From: an uncultured Bacteroidales bacterium
GTDB taxonomy: Bacteria > Bacteroidota > Bacteroidia > Bacteroidales > UBA932
Length of the DNA stretch: 64,000 bases
Reading direction: 5' to 3'
Assembly (NCBI GenBank): GCA_934667175.1
Contig: CAKULN010000001.1
Coordinates: 208,165-272,164, forward strand
Shown: in pieces, positions 18,509 through 26,577 of the stretch
Numbering within the stretch: position 1 is the first letter of the stretch
Layout: each line of letters begins with the position of its first letter
Notes under the pieces: generated by a model
The model's input: the letters and a program-made list of their open reading frames with translations, nothing else
What the model was told of the DNA's origin: nothing
The model's database searches: none
Made by a program: the position numbers and the translations under genes

Positions 18509-18540
18509 TTTGATAAAAAACACGGAAATCACTATCTTTG
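18509..18540 (+). promoter_or_regulatory. Promoter of ileS
   Basis: A -33 box TTTG (18509-18512) and a -7 box TATCTTTG (18533-18540) lie 20 nt apart, a full consensus Bacteroidota promoter. Initiation near 18547 rules out the in-frame ATG at 18510 as the ileS start. Confidence 0.8.
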
Positions 18541-18550
18541 CAGACTTGAA

Positions 18551-18585
18551 TGCATCCGAAAGGCGCCTGTGCTTTTCAGGATGCA
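18551..18585 (+). promoter_or_regulatory. Hairpin in the ileS 5' leader
   Basis: TGCATCC (18551-18557) pairs perfectly with GGATGCA (18579-18585), and the inner GAAAG can pair with CTTTTC. It starts within about 5 nt of the predicted transcript end and ends 17 nt before the ileS ATG. It could be a stabilising 5' hairpin or a translational control element; no T-box features are seen. Confidence 0.5.
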
Positions 18586-18602
18586 AAAATAGAAAGAAAA
18601 TT

Positions 18603-21600
18603 ATGACATTCAAAGAGTACAAAGGCCTTGATCTGGTTTCTGTCGGGAATGAGGTTCTCGACAGGTGGAAAAAGAATCACGCGTTCGAGAAATCCCTTGA
18701 GGTCAGGGAGGGGGCACCTGAGTTCATATTCTTCGAGGGACCGCCTTCCGCCAACGGCAAGCCGGGAATCCATCACGTCATGGCACGCTCCATCAAGGAC
18801 GCGATCTGCCGATTCAAGACCCAGTCTGGGTACAAGGTGAATCGCCGTGCCGGATGGGACACCCACGGACTCCCTGTGGAGATCGGTGTGGAGAAAAAGT
18901 TGGGCATACATAAAGACGACATCGGAACGAAGATTTCCGTTGAGGAGTATAACAAGACCTGTCGCAGCGAAGTGATGAAGTACACGGCTGAGTGGGTGAC
19001 CATGACCGAGCGTGTCGGCTACTGGGTTGACATGAACGATCCGTACATCACCTACGACAACCGCTACATCGAGACCCTGTGGTACCTATTGAAGAAGATC
19101 TACGACAAGGGACTGCTCTATAAAGGGTACTCCATCCAGCCATATTCGCCGTCCGACGGCACCGGCCTCAGCTCGCATGAACTGAACCAGCCTGGCTGCT
19201 ACAAGGACGTGACCGACACGACGGCAACCGTGCAGTTCGAGGTCATCAAGGACGGAAAGTCGCAGCCGCTCTTCGGGACGGAGGCTTTTCCGGTTTATTT
19301 CCTCGCCTGGACCACGACCCCATGGACACTTCCTTCAAACACCGCGCTCTGCGTGGGACCTAAGTATGAATATGTCCGTGTCCTTTCCTTCAATCCATAC
19401 ACAGGCAAGGAGGCCATCTACGTGTTGGCCAAGGATTTGGTGAGCGCATGGTTCAATCCTAAGGCTGCCGACATCCCTCTGGAAAATTACAAGCCGGGCG
19501 ACAAGCTTGTGCCTTTCAAGGTGCTTGATGGCTCGTTCAAGGGCGCTGACCTTGTTGGAATCCGCTACAAGCAGTTGATCCCATGGTTCAAGCCGATTGA
19601 GGAAGGAGAGCCGTTCAGAGTGATCTCCGGGGACTATGTCACCACCGAAGACGGTACCGGAATCGTTCACATCGCCCCGACTTTCGGAGCGGACGACAAG
19701 AAGGTCGCCGCCAATTTCGGCGTACCGGGAATGATGGTTCTGGACAAAGACGGCAAGCGTCAGGCCCAGGTGGATCACGATGGGCGCTTCTACCCGATCG
19801 AGGATCTTGATCCTGAATATGTCCGCACGCATGTTGACCCTTCTTACAAGGAATATTCCGGTCGTTACGTGAAGAACGCTTTCGATGACTCTCTTCCGGC
19901 TGACGCCCCTACTCTTGATGTGGACCTTTGCATGATGATGAAAGAGGATGGTAGGGTGTTTAAGATTCAGAAACAGACCCACAGCTATCCTCACAGCTGG
20001 AGGACCGACAAGCCTGTCCTTTATTATCCTCTTGACGCTTGGTTCATCAAGACAACTGCGGTCAAGGATGAGATGGTGGCGCTGAACAAGACCATAACTT
20101 GGAAGCCGGAATCCACAGGTACAGGCCGTTTCGGCCAATGGCTTGAGAACATTCAGGACTGGAACCTGAGCCGCAGCCGCTTCTGGGGCACTCCGCTCCC
20201 GATCTGGCGCACCGAGGACGGCAAGGAGGAGATCTGCATCGGCACGATCGCCCAACTCTACGCTGAGATCGACAAAGCGGTCGAGGCAGGATTCATGACG
20301 AGCAATCCGTTCAAGGACAAGGGATTCGATCCTAAGGATATGAGCAAGGAGAATTACGACAAGATTGATCTCCACAGGCCTTATGTCGATAACATATTCC
20401 TTGTCAGCCCTTCCGGCAAGAAGATGACCCGTGAGGCCGACTTGATCGATGTTTGGTTCGACTCAGGTGCGATGCCTTATGCCCAGGAAGGCCTCCGTGG
20501 TCTGAACTCTCCTAAGTTTGGCTGTACGGCTGACTTCATCGCTGAGGGTGTTGACCAGACCAGAGGCTGGTTCTACACGCTTCACGCCATCCACACTATG
20601 ATCAGCGGAACCCCTGCCTACAAGACCGTGATTTCCAACGGTTTGGTTCTGGACAAGAACGGCAACAAGATGAGCAAGCGTCTTGGCAACGCTGTGGATC
20701 CGTTCGAGGAGCTGGACAAGTACGGAGCTGATGCCCTCAGGTGGTACATGCTGACCAACGCCCAGCCTTGGGACAACCTCAAGTTTGACGAGGCCGGTGT
20801 CGATGAGGTCCGCAGAAAATTCTTCGGAACGCTTTACAACACATATTCATTCTTCGCCCTCTACGCCAATGTCGATGGCTTTGACCCGAAGGCCGCTAAG
20901 GTGGAATATTCAAAGAGACCGGAGATTGACCGTTGGATCATTTCACTTCTTAATTCATTGAAGAAGAAAGTGGTGGCGTCTTACGAGGACTATGACATCA
21001 CGACTGCGGGACGTCTGATCCAAGATTTTGTCTGTGACGATCTTAGCAACTGGTATGTCCGCCTGAACAGGAAGCGTTTCTGGGGAGGAAAGATGGATGA
21101 GGACAAACTCGCTGCTTACCAGACCCTTTACGAGGTGCTGGTGGATGTCGCGGTGCTTTCTGCTCCTATCGCTCCGTTCTACATGGACAGACTCTATCTG
21201 GACCTTGTTCCGGACGGTTCGGAGTCAGTTCATTATGTGAATATGCCGTCTTGCGACGAGACTGTCATTGACACGGATCTTGAAGAGAGAATGAATCTGG
21301 CCCAGAAGGCGACCTCGATGGTGCTGGCGCTTCGCCGCAAGGTCTCCATTAAGGTGCGTCAGCCGCTTCAGAAACTCATCATCCCGGTGCTCTCCGCTAA
21401 GGTCAGGGAACAACTGGAACAGGTTAAGTCCATCATCCTGAATGAGGTGAATGTGAAGGAAGCCGAGTTTATCTCGGACACCACAGGCATCATCACCAAG
21501 AAGATCAAGCCGAACTTCAAGACTCTCGGCAAGGTCTATGGCAAGCAGATGAAGGAGATTGCGGGAGCGTTCGCCGGATTCGATCAGGCCACAATCGCAG

Positions 21601-22040
21601 CCATCCAGAACGCCGAGGTCGCCGGGTTGGCATATTCAGTGGAACTTCCTTCGGGAACAGTTGAACTTAGGCCTGGAGACTACGAGATTTCTTCCGAGGA
21701 CATGCCGGGCTGGCTCGTTGCCACTGAGGGACAGCTGACCATAGCCCTTGATATTCAGATTTCTGAAGAATTGAAGAAGGAGGGAGTGGCACGTGAGCTT
21801 ATCAACAGGATCCAGAATCTGAGGAAGGACAGCGGGTTTGAGGTGACGGACAAGATTGATGTGGCGATTTTCGCTGATGGCGCCGCCTACGATGACATCG
21901 CCGCCGCGCTTGAAGCCTATAAGGATTACGTCGCCGCGCAGACTCTCGCCCTTTCCGTCACGCTTGGCAAGGATGCTCCGGAAAGCGCTTCCGAAGTCGA
22001 GTGGGACGAAGGATCTGTCAAGATGGTTCTCTCAAGATAG
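18603..22040 (+). CDS. ileS: Isoleucyl-tRNA synthetase
   Basis: This class I aminoacyl-tRNA synthetase (1145 aa from the ATG at 18603) charges tRNA-Ile. The HIGH region is FFEGPPSANGKPGIHHVMAR near the N-terminus and the KMSKS loop is NGNKMSKRLGN. The editing (CP1) domain includes LAWTTTPWTLPSNTA and a GTGIVHIAPTFGADD segment. The length and long C-terminal part are typical of the larger IleS type found in Bacteroidota. The start is set by the promoter at 18509-18540 and the homologous MTFKEYKGLDL. Confidence 0.96.
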   Translation: MTFKEYKGLDLVSVGNEVLDRWKKNHAFEKSLEVREGAPEFIFFEGPPSANGKPGIHHVMARSIKDAICRFKTQSGYKVNRRAGWDTHGLPVEIGVEKKLGIHKDDIGTKISVEEYNKTCRSEVMKYTAEWVTMTERVGYWVDMNDPYITYDNRYIETLWYLLKKIYDKGLLYKGYSIQPYSPSDGTGLSSHELNQPGCYKDVTDTTATVQFEVIKDGKSQPLFGTEAFPVYFLAWTTTPWTLPSNTALCVGPKYEYVRVLSFNPYTGKEAIYVLAKDLVSAWFNPKAADIPLENYKPGDKLVPFKVLDGSFKGADLVGIRYKQLIPWFKPIEEGEPFRVISGDYVTTEDGTGIVHIAPTFGADDKKVAANFGVPGMMVLDKDGKRQAQVDHDGRFYPIEDLDPEYVRTHVDPSYKEYSGRYVKNAFDDSLPADAPTLDVDLCMMMKEDGRVFKIQKQTHSYPHSWRTDKPVLYYPLDAWFIKTTAVKDEMVALNKTITWKPESTGTGRFGQWLENIQDWNLSRSRFWGTPLPIWRTEDGKEEICIGTIAQLYAEIDKAVEAGFMTSNPFKDKGFDPKDMSKENYDKIDLHRPYVDNIFLVSPSGKKMTREADLIDVWFDSGAMPYAQEGLRGLNSPKFGCTADFIAEGVDQTRGWFYTLHAIHTMISGTPAYKTVISNGLVLDKNGNKMSKRLGNAVDPFEELDKYGADALRWYMLTNAQPWDNLKFDEAGVDEVRRKFFGTLYNTYSFFALYANVDGFDPKAAKVEYSKRPEIDRWIISLLNSLKKKVVASYEDYDITTAGRLIQDFVCDDLSNWYVRLNRKRFWGGKMDEDKLAAYQTLYEVLVDVAVLSAPIAPFYMDRLYLDLVPDGSESVHYVNMPSCDETVIDTDLEERMNLAQKATSMVLALRRKVSIKVRQPLQKLIIPVLSAKVREQLEQVKSIILNEVNVKEAEFISDTTGIITKKIKPNFKTLGKVYGKQMKEIAGAFAGFDQATIAAIQNAEVAGLAYSVELPSGTVELRPGDYEISSEDMPGWLVATEGQLTIALDIQISEELKKEGVARELINRIQNLRKDSGFEVTDKIDVAIFADGAAYDDIAAALEAYKDYVAAQTLALSVTLGKDAPESASEVEWDEGSVKMVLSR

Positions 22041-22065
22041 TTTTTTGACCTAAATATTTTACACA

Positions 22066-22497
22066 ATGTCAGAGTTGATCAAAGACAACGCGACTCCCGC
22101 CGAGACGACGAAAGTTCGTTACAGTGATGAGGAACTTGAGGAGTTCCGCACCATCATCAATGATATGCTTGACAAGGCAAGGAAAGAGTATAACACACTG
22201 CGCAGGGTGATTATGCACAATGGCAGCAACGACATCGAGGACACCACTCCGTCTTTCAAGACGGTGGAGGACGACGGCGCCTATCAGCTGTCAAAGGAGG
22301 AGGCCAGTCAGCTCGCGCAGAGGCAGTACAAGTTCATCCAGAGCCTTGAGGCCGCTTTAGTGCGCATTGAGAACAAGACCTATGGAATATGCCGGGAGAC
22401 CGGGAAGCTTATTCCTAAGGAGAGGCTCCGTCTTGTTCCTCATGCGACGCTTACTGTCGAGGCCAAGGAGATGCTTGCTAAAAAAGGACAGAACTAG
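22066..22497 (+). CDS. DksA/TraR family protein with a reduced zinc finger
   Basis: This is a cytosolic 143-aa protein. It has a long helical hairpin (DEELEEFRTIINDMLDKARKEYNTL, EEASQLAQRQYKFIQSLEAAL) followed by ENKTYGICRETGKLIPKERLRLVPHAT, the DksA/TraR C-terminal signature in which only one cysteine remains of the usual four. Bacteroidota members commonly look like this. DksA proteins bind the RNA polymerase secondary channel and assist ppGpp; whether this one does is inference. It sits between ileS and lspA, its stop overlapping the lspA GTG by one base. Confidence 0.85.
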   Translation: MSELIKDNATPAETTKVRYSDEELEEFRTIINDMLDKARKEYNTLRRVIMHNGSNDIEDTTPSFKTVEDDGAYQLSKEEASQLAQRQYKFIQSLEAALVRIENKTYGICRETGKLIPKERLRLVPHATLTVEAKEMLAKKGQN

Positions 22498-23129
22498 TGA
22501 AGATTTCCAAGGGTAAGAAACTCCTGATACTGGGAGTCATGCTTGTCGTCATTGACCAGGTCGTCAAGATTCTGGTCAAGACGAACATGCAGATAGGTGA
22601 GCATTTCAGTGTCATCGGGAACTGGTTCCAGATTTTCTTCATCGAGAATGAAGGAATGGCTTTCGGAATGAAGTTCGGCGGTGCCGTAGGCAAGTTTCTG
22701 CTGTCTTTATTCAGGATCGCTCTTTCTGGTGTTCTCTGTTGGTGGATTGCTTCGCTTGTGCGCAAGTCTGTGGATTCAGAAGGAAAATTGGCACTACTGC
22801 CTGACGGCAAGCCGGTAGTTCCGACCGGAGTGCTTGTAGGCCTGACGCTGATCACGGCCGGGGCCTTCGGCAACATCATCGACAGTCTTTTCTACGGGGT
22901 GATTTTCGATTACGCCCCGCTGATGTTCGGCCGTGTGGTGGACATGTTCTATTTTCCTTTGATCGATACCTTCTGGCCTGATTGGGTCCCGTTTGTGGGA
23001 GGTGACCGCCTGTTGTTCTTCGCTCCTGTCTTCAATTTCGCTGACAGTTGCGTCACAGTCGGAGCCTTCTATCTGATTCTATTCCAGAATCGTTTCTTCA
23101 CCCGTGCCGAGGAAAAGAAAGACAAATAG
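22497..23129 (+). CDS. lspA: Lipoprotein signal peptidase II
   Basis: This inner-membrane aspartyl protease removes signal peptides from prolipoproteins. The start is a GTG overlapping the previous stop (TAGTG). It has four membrane segments. The family motifs are VVIDQVVKILV in the first segment, GAFGNIIDSLFYGVIFDY with the first catalytic Asp, and FNFADSCVTVGAFYLI with the second. At 210 aa it is longer than the Escherichia enzyme (164 aa) because of inserted loops, typical of the phylum. The operon order ileS-dksA-lspA puts it with housekeeping genes. Confidence 0.95.
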   Translation: MKISKGKKLLILGVMLVVIDQVVKILVKTNMQIGEHFSVIGNWFQIFFIENEGMAFGMKFGGAVGKFLLSLFRIALSGVLCWWIASLVRKSVDSEGKLALLPDGKPVVPTGVLVGLTLITAGAFGNIIDSLFYGVIFDYAPLMFGRVVDMFYFPLIDTFWPDWVPFVGGDRLLFFAPVFNFADSCVTVGAFYLILFQNRFFTRAEEKKDK

Positions 23130-23135
23130 CATCTC

Positions 23136-23161
23136 TGGCCGCTGAGCCAAGTCGAAGCGAC
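23136..23161. repeat. REP-like palindrome after lspA
   Basis: The segment contains GCCGCTGAGCC-AA-GTCGAAGCGACC, a slightly diverged copy of the palindromic unit found inside addA and ftsK and near 57596 and 63517. It could act as a 3'-end hairpin for the ileS-lspA transcript. Confidence 0.7.
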
Positions 23162-23194
23162 CTTCCTTTGATGGCTGAATATGCCGGAAACTAT

Positions 23195-23354
23195 GAAGCT
23201 GTTTTGATTTGTTTGAAATGTTCTTTGAGGTGAAAAATCTTCATTATCTTCCCGCTTCTTCAGTCAGATAGCACCGCTATCCTCCTTGGAAAAAGCGGTC
23301 AAAACTGAAGTTTTTCACTCTCAAACCTTCAAACAAACAAATCAAAACAGCTTC
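23195..23354. mobile_element. Terminal-inverted-repeat element, long copy (MITE-like)
   Basis: The 160-bp segment begins GAAGCTGTTTTGATTTG and ends with its reverse complement; the terminal inverted repeats are 21 bp and perfect. The interior holds further short complementary stretches and no ORF. A 73-bp shortened copy lies at 63679-63751. No transposase and no clear target-site duplication were seen. Confidence 0.7.
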
Positions 23355-23458
23355 TATGTCTTGTTTTGAGATTTTTTTTGCGAAATTGTTTCCGCATATT
23401 TTGCTGAACAGAAAATTTTATTTACCTTTGCATTCCCTCAATTGAGGGAACAAAGTCT

Positions 23459-23543
23459 GGAGAGGTGGTAGAGTGGTCGATTACGGCAGTCTTGAAAACT
23501 GTTGAGCTGCGAGGCTCCGGGGGTTCGAATCCCTCCCTCTCCG
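23459..23543 (+). tRNA. tRNA-Ser (UGA)
   Basis: The 85-nt sequence folds as a class II tRNA. Acceptor GGAGAGG pairs with CCTCTCC, discriminator G, then CA in the genome. The anticodon loop CTTGAAAAC has anticodon TGA. A long variable arm and a T-loop TTCGAAT are present. Its 3' end is the integration site of the 28.8-kb island, which leaves the gene intact on the left. Confidence 0.96.
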
Positions 23544-23544
23544 C
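23528..23544 (+). other. Left attachment site (attL)
   Basis: AATCCCTCCCTCTCCGC, the T-loop and acceptor end of tRNA-Ser, is repeated exactly at 52329-52345 just outside the integrase gene. The 17-bp identity marks the crossover region. Confidence 0.85.
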
Positions 23545-23576
23545 AATAACGATTGAAGATCAATCAATTAAATGAT

Positions 23577-23619
23577 TTACGCCCAATTTTACGCCCACAA
23601 AAGCGAATGTTGGGCGTAA
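23577..23619. promoter_or_regulatory. Candidate integrase/excisionase arm sites, left end
   Basis: TTACGCCCA occurs at 23577-23585 and 23589-23597, and inverted (TGGGCGTAA) at 23611-23619, 33-75 bp inside attL. The same pair of direct copies lies at 52204-52225 near attR. From 23620 to 23741 no gene or clear motif was seen. Confidence 0.6.
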
Positions 23620-23741
23620 TTTTATTCTATGAAATTGCAAAAAATCCAACTAAACTATAGAACTGGGCTCATATGCAAAACATACATAGACGCGTTAGTT
23701 GGGCTTTCAATCTGACTCCTAGGGAAATCTGTTTCTCGGCC

Positions 23742-24218
23742 TTATTGGTGGAGGAGTTTAAAGACGAGTGATGTCAGAAAGATGAGTGTGCTGACTGCTC
23801 CCATCCACATCAGTGCTTTCTGCCACCATTTGAGGACATTGACTTCTTTCTCGATAACTGTTTCGACAACTTTGACTTTCTGCTCTTCTCGATATCGCTC
23901 TTTGTAGGTTAGGTAGATCTCCATCGAATCCACGACCGCCTTCGCAGTAAGCCTGTTATCTTTCAGAGCCAATGTCTGCCGAACTCTTGCGGATTCTTTC
24001 AATGTGCAAATCTCCTCCAACCTCGCACGGCCAGTTGAGTCGCATCTAATCAATGCCTGAACGATGGAAGAGTCCGGCTGAACTTGAATGACAGTATCCT
24101 TGATGGTCTCGGTAATGGTGACATTATGCTCGGTGCTTTCAGTCTTGTGAGGGTAGAGCCTTGGGCAGCAACCAGAAATGGTAGCCAAAGCCACTATTGG
24201 TATAATGATTTGTTTCAT
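23742..24218 (-). CDS. Unimolecular-spanin-like lipoprotein of the lysis cassette
   Basis: The 158-aa product has an N-terminal lipoprotein signal (MKQIIIPIVALATISGCC, lipobox ISGC), a charged helical periplasmic part (about 30-125, including LTYKERYREEQKVKVVETVIEKE), and a single C-terminal membrane segment (ALMWMGAVSTLIFLTSLVF). An outer-membrane lipid anchor plus an inner-membrane anchor in one chain is the topology of phage u-spanins, which fuse the two membranes at lysis. It is directly downstream of the holin-like and endolysin genes. The call rests on topology and context. Confidence 0.6.
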   Translation of the reverse strand: MKQIIIPIVALATISGCCPRLYPHKTESTEHNVTITETIKDTVIQVQPDSSIVQALIRCDSTGRARLEEICTLKESARVRQTLALKDNRLTAKAVVDSMEIYLTYKERYREEQKVKVVETVIEKEVNVLKWWQKALMWMGAVSTLIFLTSLVFKLLHQ

Positions 24219-24233
24219 TGTTTTCGTATTTGC

Positions 24234-24539
24234 TTATCTTCTTGCCTTAGCAACCTGTTCCCTCAGTTGCCGAACCTCATCCTTCAGCTGAGAGTTCTCC
24301 GTGCATAGCCTATCTACAGAAACCTTCAACTCCTCGTTCTCCTTTCTGACGGCCACAATCTCGGCATTAGCGTTGGTGATTTCTTCCAATAGTCGTTTGT
24401 TTTCCGCAGACAAAAGGTTTATTGAAGCCTGAAGATCTTTCAGGAAGTCATTCCTCCGCTTGCGTGAACCTACAATCCAGCCGATGGCTGCCGTGAACAA
24501 GGGAATGATGTAAGTCCCGATGAATGTCAATGCCTCCAT
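24234..24539 (-). CDS. Small membrane/coiled-coil protein, possible holin
   Basis: The 101-aa protein has an N-terminal hydrophobic segment (FIGTYIIPLFTAAIGWIVG) followed by basic residues (SRKRRND), then a continuous coiled coil to the end (heptads with Leu/Val, e.g. LLSAENKRLLEEITNANAEI). It lies 3 nt after the endolysin stop and 15 nt before the u-spanin-like gene, the place of a holin or regulator. Bacteroidota holins are poorly characterised, so the function is a guess from position. Confidence 0.5.
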   Translation of the reverse strand: MEALTFIGTYIIPLFTAAIGWIVGSRKRRNDFLKDLQASINLLSAENKRLLEEITNANAEIVAVRKENEELKVSVDRLCTENSQLKDEVRQLREQVAKARR

Positions 24540-24542
24540 ACC

Positions 24543-24974
24543 TCAGCCCTCCGAAAAGTAAAGTCTCATCTCCGCAAGCCGGCGTTTCTGTAGTCCAGGC
24601 AGGACAACGCCATTGGCATACACCCACCGCAGGAACTCGTCCATAATGGAGTTGTCATCCGGATTCGCCTTGACCTTTTTCAGAAGAGTAGATTTGCGGA
24701 AGATGCCGCTTCCGACATTGAACACGAAGGACACAAGGGCATCGAACTGGCACTGGCGAAGATTCGGGCACTCGGCATTGACGACATTCTCGACAGCAAC
24801 AATGTCTTGCCGCAAGAACGCCTCAGCCTGTTCTTTCGTGATGGCCATTCCCGGCACTACTCCAGATGTGTGCCCATATCCGACAGTCCATATTCCGGCA
24901 GGACACCTGTAAGCCGTCAATCGCAGCCCCTCGAACTGCCGTATCAATGAATATGCTTTCTCGCTTGCCTTCAT
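24543..24974 (-). CDS. Phage-type lysozyme/endolysin, GH24 family
   Basis: This muramidase (143 aa) cleaves the MurNAc-GlcNAc bond of peptidoglycan. The family catalytic pattern E-x8-(D/C)-x5-T is met by E15, C24 and T30 (FEGLRLTAYRCPAGIWTVGYGHT in two adjoining stretches). The C-terminal part (FDALVSFVFNVGSGIFRKST) is also typical. No signal peptide is visible, so export needs a holin. First gene of the lysis trio. Confidence 0.9.
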   Translation of the reverse strand: MKASEKAYSLIRQFEGLRLTAYRCPAGIWTVGYGHTSGVVPGMAITKEQAEAFLRQDIVAVENVVNAECPNLRQCQFDALVSFVFNVGSGIFRKSTLLKKVKANPDDNSIMDEFLRWVYANGVVLPGLQKRRLAEMRLYFSEG

Positions 24975-25001
24975 AATATTGAGTGTTTATTCATAAGAGT
25001 A

Positions 25002-25059
25002 AAACAAAGCCCCGCCACCAGAGTCCGCCATTCCTGGCGACGATTCCAAGTGACGGGGC
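25002..25059 (-). terminator. Terminator between the upstream protein genes and the endolysin
   Basis: GCCCCG (25009-25014) pairs with CGGGGC (25054-25059). On the minus strand the stem is followed by a T-rich run (TTTGTTTT). It separates the 28510-25083 gene group from the lysis trio. Confidence 0.5.
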
Positions 25060-25082
25060 GATGATGAACAACTAAACGATGG

Positions 25083-25763
25083 TTAAAGCGAAATCTCACC
25101 GAGCATCTCACCGGACTTCTCGCCCGTCTTGACGTTGATGAAGAAATACTTCAGGAACACCTTCGGGGCGGCTGCGGTGACCTCTCCGTGGACGGCCTTG
25201 TAGTCGGCAAGGATGTCGATCTGCTCGTCCACGATGGCTCTCGGGGCTCCGATGCTCACGGCCTTGCTGTAGGCTCTGGTCACACCCTTGCTCTGCGGAG
25301 CCGACGCCATTATGACAAGCCTAAGGTCGTCCTTCTCAGCCGGTGGGTCAGGCAGCTGGAAATGGAAGTTCGCAGCCGTGAGCGAAAGGTCCGCCTCGCA
25401 AGGCGCATCGACACCTGTAAGCACCGGCGGAGTAGTGAGCGCTGCGCCTCCTGCCTTGACGATCCAGAAGTTCAGCCTCGAATAGAGGTTCGCTCCTGAG
25501 ATCTTGCTCGATGTACCGAGAACCGATTTGCCCTTCTGCGTGTTCGCCAATGCGTTCCACGCAAGGATCTGAGCATTGGTGAGACCTTTCCAGCCCTGCG
25601 AGAGCTGCTTGAAGATTGCCTTGACGGAAGACTGGGCAGCCGTCTTGAAACCGCCACCGTAGCCACGGTTGCGGATGTACTTGCGTCCACGGACTTTCGC
25701 CGCGGTCACGCCCTTCGCCGAGCCTGACATCTCCTCGAAGGCGATTGATGGAATGTACTTCAT
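25083..25763 (-). CDS. Protein of unknown function, 'SIAF-E-GSA-VT' family, copy 3
   Basis: The 226-aa protein begins MKYIPSIAFEEMSGSAKGVT, followed by GRKYIRNRGYGGGFKTAAQ and a helical stretch WKGLTNAQILAWNALA, then a beta-rich remainder. The same N-terminal plan occurs in the genes at 26577-27668 and 27806-28510, so these are paralogues. The plan (small-residue-rich start, basic 'R.R', 'K/T..Q', 'L...Q...W') resembles DUF6266-like proteins of Bacteroidota and repeated structural-type proteins of phages. A virion-like or surface role is possible but unproven. Confidence 0.6.
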   Translation of the reverse strand: MKYIPSIAFEEMSGSAKGVTAAKVRGRKYIRNRGYGGGFKTAAQSSVKAIFKQLSQGWKGLTNAQILAWNALANTQKGKSVLGTSSKISGANLYSRLNFWIVKAGGAALTTPPVLTGVDAPCEADLSLTAANFHFQLPDPPAEKDDLRLVIMASAPQSKGVTRAYSKAVSIGAPRAIVDEQIDILADYKAVHGEVTAAAPKVFLKYFFINVKTGEKSGEMLGEISL

Positions 25764-25803
25764 AAAGAAATGGTGTTAAAATGGTTGAACAATGGTACTG
25801 CTA

Positions 25804-26577
25804 TTATTGGTTGATGTATTCGGAGGACGAATCTTTGTCCAAGCTGTTCTTCTTGACGTTGGAATCACTTCCGTTCCTTACGATGAATATGCTGATGAAG
25901 TCCCCTTGATTGGAACCCTCTCCGAACGCCAACCTTCCATCGCAGGAAAGTGTCTTTCCCTTGAGCCGGCAGACCGAAGTCGGAGTCCCGAACGTGTAGG
26001 AGTATGCGCTTGCAGTCACCACCGGGAACGTGATGTCGATGTCCTCCGGCATACCCTCCAACGTGCATTCGAAGGCATCCTGATAGTCCGCTCCTGCGAA
26101 CTTGCTGAAGCAGATGTACAAGTAGCACCAGTTGTCGGTGACGACGGCCTTTGCGTCGGTGGTCGACTGACTGCCTTTCTCTCCGTTCACGATTGACGGT
26201 CTCAGGACGGTGTTAAGAGGGTAGTCCATCCTATGGCCGAGCGAGACATAGGCCGAAGCGAAATACAGAGTCAGCGGCCCGAACTCGTCAAACTCCGGCA
26301 GTCTCTCCACGCATATAGTCCGCACATCCTTTATCCAGGACTTCACAATCGTGCTCGCACCGTCAGCCTTTGACGACCGCAGGAACACGGCTGTCACCAC
26401 ACTCCGGCTTACGCTCAAATCCGGAACTGTTATCTCCAGAACCTCAGCGGCCTTGTATTTCTCATTGTCCGTGTCAATACCGACCACGCCGTTGAGAATC
26501 ACCAGCCCTTTCTCCTGCCAGTCACGGAACTCAATCTCCGCAACACCGAAGTTATTTGCCAATGCCTTCATATTCAT
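25804..26577 (-). CDS. Hypothetical beta-rich protein
   Basis: Translation from the ATG at 26577, which overlaps the previous stop (TAATG), gives 257 residues starting MNMKALANNFGVAEIEF. The composition is beta-prone, with no signal peptide, membrane segment or recognised motif. It is translationally coupled to the preceding family member, so the two products probably act together. Not recognised. Confidence 0.65.
   Translation of the reverse strand: MNMKALANNFGVAEIEFRDWQEKGLVILNGVVGIDTDNEKYKAAEVLEITVPDLSVSRSVVTAVFLRSSKADGASTIVKSWIKDVRTICVERLPEFDEFGPLTLYFASAYVSLGHRMDYPLNTVLRPSIVNGEKGSQSTTDAKAVVTDNWCYLYICFSKFAGADYQDAFECTLEGMPEDIDITFPVVTASAYSYTFGTPTSVCRLKGKTLSCDGRLAFGEGSNQGDFISIFIVRNGSDSNVKKNSLDKDSSSEYINQ

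Noticed and set aside
18510..18602. Earlier in-frame ATG for ileS
   Set aside because: It lies within the promoter, upstream of the predicted transcription start, and encodes residues without homology to IleS.
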